Shown: piece by piece, positions 15,500-20,758 of the stretch | How the letters are laid out: every line of letters starts with the position of its first letter | Numbering within the stretch: the first letter of the stretch is position 1 | Source of the DNA: Lichenicoccus sp964246745 | GTDB taxonomy: Bacteria; Pseudomonadota; Alphaproteobacteria; Acetobacterales; Acetobacteraceae | Direction: 5' to 3' | Length of the DNA: 20,758 nt | Assembly (NCBI GenBank): GCA_964246745.1 | Contig: CAXTRK010000049.1 | Location: 1-20,758, forward strand | Program-made: the position numbers and the translations under genes | The notes under the pieces: generated by a model | Told to the model about the DNA's origin: nothing | The model's database searches: none | The model's input: the letters and a program-made list of their open reading frames with translations, nothing else

Positions 15500-15833
15500 C
15501 AGGCGCAGCGGGTGGATATCGTCAGCACGCCTTGCCGGTTAGGTGGCCCGCGCTGGTTGCCCCGGACCGGCCGACGCTGCGGCAAGCTCTATCTGCCGAG
15601 CGGTGGCACGCTGTTCCTGGGCCAGCCCGCCTGCCGTCTCGCCTATGCCTCGCAGGCAGCGACGTAGCGACCTCGACCGGAGCCATGACCGGCTAAGTCG
15701 GCTGCACCGGAAGCTGGGCAGGCAATACCGCTATGTCGGCGATCCGCTACCGGACAAGCCTAAATGGATGCGGTGGCGCACCTATGAGCGGCTGGTGGCG
15801 GAAGGGGGGAGCCACATCGGAGCGGCACGATGA
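15500..15833 (+). pseudogene. Frameshifted IS-associated hypothetical gene
   Basis: Two adjacent frames together resemble a hypothetical protein family common near insertion sequences in alphaproteobacteria. The first frame (15500-15667) encodes VDIVSTPCRLGGPRW and CGKLYLPSGGTLF then LAYASQ before a TAG. The second frame, to 15833, encodes RLHRKLGRQYRYVGD followed by PDKPKWMRWRTYERLVAE, which is the usual end of that family. The shift between them marks a broken gene. I recognise the family only as hypothetical and cannot give a function. 15355-15499 and 15834-15987 hold nothing recognisable. Confidence 0.5.
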
Positions 15834-15987
15834 AATGGCCGATGCACGATGCGCGAAAGTGGTGACCCGGCTGCTCGCGCGGCGCTCTTCGACGGTGTAG
15901 CCGCCGCCGTGCTGGGGGTAGGATTAGGGGCAGGCAATCGGCCTTGGTCATGAATGTTAACGTTTTCACATAGATAAACGCCACGCA

Positions 15988-16077
15988 TGGCGGAGGGAGT
16001 GGGATTCGAACCCACGGTACGCTTTCACGCACACACGCTTTCCAAGCGTGCGCCTTAAGCCGCTCGGCCATCCCTCC
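15988..16077 (-). tRNA. tRNA-Ser (anticodon GGA)
   Basis: The minus strand folds as a 90-base class II tRNA including an encoded CCA end. The acceptor arm pairs GGAGGGA (16077-16071) with TCCCTCC before GCCA. The anticodon loop is CTTGGAAAG with anticodon GGA. There is a long variable arm as expected for serine tRNA, and the T-loop is GTTCGAATC. The gene points leftwards, so its 3' end faces the IS debris and the catabolic island, while lepA lies on the 5' side. Confidence 0.96.
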
Positions 16078-16089
16078 CGAATGGCGGGT

Positions 16090-16108
16090 CTGGGGCTGCC
16101 AGCCCCAG
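16090..16108. terminator. Inverted repeat between lepA and tRNA-Ser
   Basis: CTGGGGCT-GCC-AGCCCCAG is a perfect eight-base-arm inverted repeat in the 63-base gap between the lepA stop and the tRNA-Ser start. It could end lepA transcription, but no run of T follows on the minus strand, so an intrinsic terminator is only possible. Confidence 0.35.
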
Positions 16109-16140
16109 CCTGGTCGTGTCTTTCCCTAGCTCACCTATGA

Positions 16141-17946
<1,806 letters not shown>

Positions 17947-18004
17947 GCGCGCAGCAATAGGCGGTAATCCGGCAAAAGTCAGCCGATTGCGCAGGCGGGC
18001 GCGA

Positions 18005-20038
18005 TCACACGAGCAGCGGGGGCGCAACCAAAGCGGCCGGAATGGCGGCGGCGAGGTCGCGAACGCCGCAGACGCGCAGGAAATCGGCGATCGCGTCAAG
18101 GCTGGCCGGGTCGCGGGTGCGGTCGCGCGGATCGCCGCATGGCACCCAGATGATGGTCGTAAAGCGCGCCCGGGTCAGCAGCACCCGATAGGTGTTGAGC
18201 CGATAAGCGATCTTCAGAGGCTGACGCGCGATTCGCCAATCGGTGCCGCTGAACGACCGCACCTGCCAGGGGTGTTGGCCGGGCACGCGGATCAGGTCGC
18301 CGTCCCAGCACAGGCCGACGTGATCGAGCTCCAGTCCCTGCACAGAGAACTGCGTCGCTACCGTATCCAGCGCGTCCGAGGCGCGCACGTCGGCGGGGTA
18401 GCGGTCGAGGAACCAGCGCGCCACCGCGTCCGCCTCCATGTGCGGCAGCTCCGCGCCGAGCCCCTCGGCACGCAGCCGGCGGGCCGCGGCACTGCAGACC
18501 AGGCCGGCGCGATCGCTGTCGCGGCAGGCGGCGCGCAGCCCCGCGCGCAGGTCGGCGAGGCTACGGGTGAGCCGGAACGGCACCTCGCCATGCGTCGCGA
18601 TGACAGCGCGCGCGGCGGCGGCATCCGCGCGCAGCACTGCGTCGACCCAGCCGGGCGTCGCGTCGTGGCGGATGGAGCGCACCGGCACGTCCAGGTGCAG
18701 ATCCGGTTCCACGATCATGCCGGGCAGCGCGGGCAGACGGTTGCGCGGCTCGGGATCGCCGAGCGTGCGCGGGGCCGCGGCGATGCGCCACTCGGGGCGC
18801 GTGCGCAATGCCTCACCCCATTCGGCCAGACCGCCCTCGCCGTCATGGATCTCCTGCCCGTTGCCGATCAGGCAGATCACGCAGGCGAAACCCGCATGGC
18901 GCGCCATGATGTCGAGCAGATGCGCAGGCTCCGAGCGGTCAAGCCGCACCGGGCGATCGCGCGACTTGGCGACCGCCCAACCGGCGGTCCAGCAACGCTG
19001 TGCCTCGTCCACGACGATGACCCGCTCCGGCGGCGCCCTGCCGCTGCCCACCAGGTCGTCGCGAAATTTCGGCAGCGCCTGGATCACGCCCTTGATCCGG
19101 TGCCGGGCCGCGACGAGCGCCTCGCCCGGCCCCACGCTGTCCCGCGCCAGCGCCTCGCGGAGCACGTGGACCAGGCTGGGATTGCCGGTGAGGAAGGCAG
19201 CGCCGGTCCTGGCCTCGACACCGAAGGCGGCATTCAGCCCGCACAGCGTCTTGCCGGCGCCCGGAATGCCGGTGACGAACAGGATCATGCGGGATGCCTC
19301 GGCGCGGGCCTGGGCGATCAGGCCGGTGATCCGCTCCGCGGTCAGGGTCAGGTTGGTGGCGTCTGCGCGCGCCGACGCGATCTCGGCGACGTTGTGGCGG
19401 CGAAACAGCAGGCAGGCCGCCTCGACGATGTTGGGCACCGGTCGATAGGCGGCGTGCTCCCAAGCCAGCACGTCGATCGGACGCACGGGCGGCGGCAGCC
19501 TGGCGGCGAGCGCATCCAGCAAGCCGGCGAGTGAGTCCGCATCGGCAAACAGCACCTCCGGCGCAATGCCGTCGAACAAGAACGGCAGCGTCTGCGGCGG
19601 CGCGACAGCGTCGGTGGCAATCAGGATCGGAATGATCGGGCAGTGCCTGGAGGCGGCATGGAAATCCTGCAGATCGAGCGCGTAGCAGCACGCCTGCTGT
19701 CGTGCCGCTTCGGTGAAATGCTCGGCGCCCGCCTTGAACTCAAGGACGAAGATGGCGACCGGCGACAGCAGCACGGCGTCGATGCGTCCGCCGAGGTGAG
19801 GGATTTGGAACTCGATCAGCAGCCGCCACTCGGCACAGGGCCGGTGACGCAGGGTCATGCGCAGGATCTCGATCTCGCGTGACCAGGCGCGCAGTTGGGC
19901 CGCCTCGTTCACTCGATAGCTTCGCGTGGCCGCCTGAGACAAGGCGCCCAGCAAGGCAGCCTCGTCAGTCCGCAGGAACGCGGCGACGCTGCCGGACCAC
20001 CAGGCCTGGCCGCCGGCACGCGACAGAATGCCGTCCAT
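18005..20038 (-). CDS. DUF2075-type protein: PD-(D/E)XK-like nuclease region plus SF1 helicase
   Basis: A 677-residue cytoplasmic protein with two parts. The N-terminal part (about 40-180) has a PD-(D/E)XK pattern: Asp87 in GGRIDAVL, then Glu100-X-Lys102 in VLEFKAG, the usual restriction-endonuclease-like core. The C-terminal part is a superfamily 1 DNA/RNA helicase of the DUF2075 (Schlafen group 3-like) kind: Walker A GIPGAGKT at 257-264, Walker B VVDEAQR at 342-348, and motif VI NTYRVLLTRAR at 615-625. Proteins of this family are poorly characterised; DNA or RNA processing or phage defence are plausible. It lies 58 bases upstream of lepA on the same strand and is divergent from the CRISPR array 80 bases away. 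No cas motif was seen, so it is not a recognised Cas protein. Confidence 0.85.
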   Translation of the reverse strand: MDGILSRAGGQAWWSGSVAAFLRTDEAALLGALSQAATRSYRVNEAAQLRAWSREIEILRMTLRHRPCAEWRLLIEFQIPHLGGRIDAVLLSPVAIFVLEFKAGAEHFTEAARQQACCYALDLQDFHAASRHCPIIPILIATDAVAPPQTLPFLFDGIAPEVLFADADSLAGLLDALAARLPPPVRPIDVLAWEHAAYRPVPNIVEAACLLFRRHNVAEIASARADATNLTLTAERITGLIAQARAEASRMILFVTGIPGAGKTLCGLNAAFGVEARTGAAFLTGNPSLVHVLREALARDSVGPGEALVAARHRIKGVIQALPKFRDDLVGSGRAPPERVIVVDEAQRCWTAGWAVAKSRDRPVRLDRSEPAHLLDIMARHAGFACVICLIGNGQEIHDGEGGLAEWGEALRTRPEWRIAAAPRTLGDPEPRNRLPALPGMIVEPDLHLDVPVRSIRHDATPGWVDAVLRADAAAARAVIATHGEVPFRLTRSLADLRAGLRAACRDSDRAGLVCSAAARRLRAEGLGAELPHMEADAVARWFLDRYPADVRASDALDTVATQFSVQGLELDHVGLCWDGDLIRVPGQHPWQVRSFSGTDWRIARQPLKIAYRLNTYRVLLTRARFTTIIWVPCGDPRDRTRDPASLDAIADFLRVCGVRDLAAAIPAALVAPPLLV

Positions 20039-20044
20039 GCAATG

Positions 20045-20050
20045 ACTATA
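20045..20050 (-). promoter_or_regulatory. Possible -10 element of the nuclease-helicase gene
   Basis: TATAGT on the minus strand lies six bases before the ATG at 20038. If used, the transcript would begin at or next to the start codon (leaderless), in keeping with the lack of a clear ribosome binding site there. A matching -35 box is weak. The 20039-20119 stretch otherwise shows no gene and could also hold an array promoter. Confidence 0.25.
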
Positions 20051-20119
20051 TTGCGGTATGAGAACGGATGGAACCGCCGTCAGGAACTTTGTTTGCGCAG
20101 AGCGGCGGTGGCGGCATGG

Positions 20120-20155
20120 AGCGACGTCTCCCTAGCGGCTGTTCCGTATCAGGTT
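20120..20155 (+). repeat. Strongly decayed CRISPR repeat, or tracrRNA anti-repeat, one period left of the array
   Basis: This 36-base stretch begins exactly 66 bases before the first clear repeat and matches the consensus in 21 of 36 positions without gaps, including the cores TCCCTA and CGGCT. The 30 bases that follow would be a spacer. The exact phase favours an old degenerate repeat. Because an anti-repeat on the opposite strand would look the same, a minus-strand tracrRNA is an alternative, but pairing with the 5' end of the repeat is poor. Confidence 0.45.
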
Positions 20156-20185
20156 TGGAAGTGCGTCCGAGCGGCAACGTGGACA

Positions 20186-20749
20186 GCGGTGGCTTCCCTA
20201 CCGGCTTCCCTGTGGTAGGCTCAGCAGCATCGCCAGCCGCAGGATATCCGCGCCGTGGCTTCCCTACCGGCTTCCCTGTGGTAGGCTCGCCGTCCTTTCA
20301 ATTTACCGGGTTTTCCTGCCGTGGCTTCCCTACCGGCTTCCCTGTGGTAGGCTATCAGCCGCGCCCTGCCCAGCCGACCCGAAGCCGTGGCTTCCCTACC
20401 GGCTTCCCTGTGGTAGGCTATCCTCGACAGCAAGACGCTTGAGGAAATGGCCGTGGCTTCCCTACCGGCTTCCCTGTGGTAGGCTATTATCATGCCAGCC
20501 CCGGCCTCAGTGTGAGCCGTGGCTTCCCTACCGGCTTCCCTGTGGTAGGCTATCCTGCTCGCCCTCTGGGTGGCCCATGGCGCCGTGGCTTCCCTACCGG
20601 CTTCCCTGTGGTAGGCTGCGGGTAGATAAAAGGCTTTGAGCGAGGAGGCCGTGGCTTCCCTACCGGCTTCCCTGTGGTAGGCTCGGCTGGCGGACCGAAG
20701 CGGGCTCAACCCCGCCGGGGGTTCACTACCGGCATCCCAGTGGTAGGCT
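20186..20749 (+). CRISPR. CRISPR array: nine 36-base repeats, eight 30-base spacers
   Basis: Repeats start at 20186, 20252, 20318, 20384, 20450, 20516, 20582, 20648 and 20714, an unbroken 66-base period. Repeats 2-8 are identical, the first differs at one base (position 3), and the last (20714-20749) differs at five. The repeat begins GCCGTGGCTTCCC and ends TGTGGTAGGCT, with a CCTACC/GGTAGG stem and 11-base loop at repeat positions 12-34. The eight spacers are all 30 bases and different. Length and layout match type II; the repeat also ends in TGGTAGGCT, resembling the extended -10 repeat ends of type II-C arrays as I recall them from Neisseria and Parvibaculum. The plus strand is inferred from this. 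No cas gene or clear tracrRNA is in the window, and the array may continue past its end. Confidence 0.95.
20714..20749 (+). repeat. Degenerate CRISPR repeat at right end
   Basis: This repeat keeps the 66-base phase and the CCTACC/GGTAGG-type stem partly (CACTACC and GTGGTAGG) but differs from the consensus at positions 5, 8, 12, 21 and 26. Degenerate repeats usually mark the end far from the leader, but only nine more bases are visible. Confidence 0.8.
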
Positions 20750-20758
20750 CGGCGCATC

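Noticed and set aside
15961..15980. CGTTT...AAACG inverted repeat after tRNA-Ser
   Set aside because: Short arms with a 10-base loop and no T-run; not convincing as a terminator.
20068..20442. Plus-strand frame with repeated GFPTGFPVVG
   Set aside because: The same artefact of the in-frame CRISPR period; there is no ribosome binding site and no known protein.
20221..20757. Long minus-strand reading frame with a repeated AYHREAGREATA motif
   Set aside because: The 66-base CRISPR period is a multiple of three, so the repeats translate into a fake tandem-repeat protein. The nucleotide pattern of conserved repeats and unrelated spacers explains it fully.

Overview
The window is high-GC DNA most consistent with an alphaproteobacterium. 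The basis is the style of the LepA (EF4) sequence, the GC-rich coding and the kinds of insertion-sequence debris; the exact genus cannot be read from the sequence. It falls into three parts.

(1) Positions 84-14221 are a mosaic catabolic island for a catecholic aromatic compound. A VanA-type Rieske oxygenase and its VanB-type reductase sit behind an IclR regulator on the minus strand. Divergent from that regulator lie an MhpB-type (LigB superfamily) extradiol dioxygenase and an alpha/beta C-C hydrolase. A tight minus-strand operon mhpD-mhpF-mhpE, with two 4-base overlaps, turns the released 2-hydroxypenta-2,4-dienoate into pyruvate and acetyl-CoA. A second IclR regulator is divergent from it. 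Next come a two-domain CaiB/BaiF CoA transferase and a minus-strand set of a second, VOC-type extradiol dioxygenase, a carboxymuconolactone-decarboxylase-family protein and a second Rieske oxygenase. No MhpA-type flavin hydroxylase is present, so the Rieske enzymes probably supply the catechol. Broken genes (a CMD 5' piece after mhpE and an alcohol-dehydrogenase 3' piece before the CoA transferase) show that the cluster was assembled by rearrangement. Each IclR gene has a pair of matching palindromes that look like operators.

(2) Positions 14650-15840 are a graveyard of transposase pieces: an opposite-strand rve-type tail, an IS21 IstA C-terminus, an IS21 end with an IstA N-terminus carrying three nonsense codons, and a frameshifted IS-associated hypothetical gene. 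It lies on the 3' side of a tRNA-Ser(GGA) gene at 15988-16077. This is the typical boundary between an integrated island and the core chromosome.

(3) Positions 16141-20758 hold lepA, a DUF2075-type protein with an N-terminal PD-(D/E)XK-like nuclease region fused to a superfamily 1 helicase, and a CRISPR array with an exact 66-base period (36-base repeats, 30-base spacers). The array has eight near-perfect repeats, a degenerate repeat at the right, and a strongly decayed copy exactly one period to the left. Repeat length, spacer length and the extended -10-like repeat end recall type II-C systems. No cas gene lies in the window, so the type is an inference.
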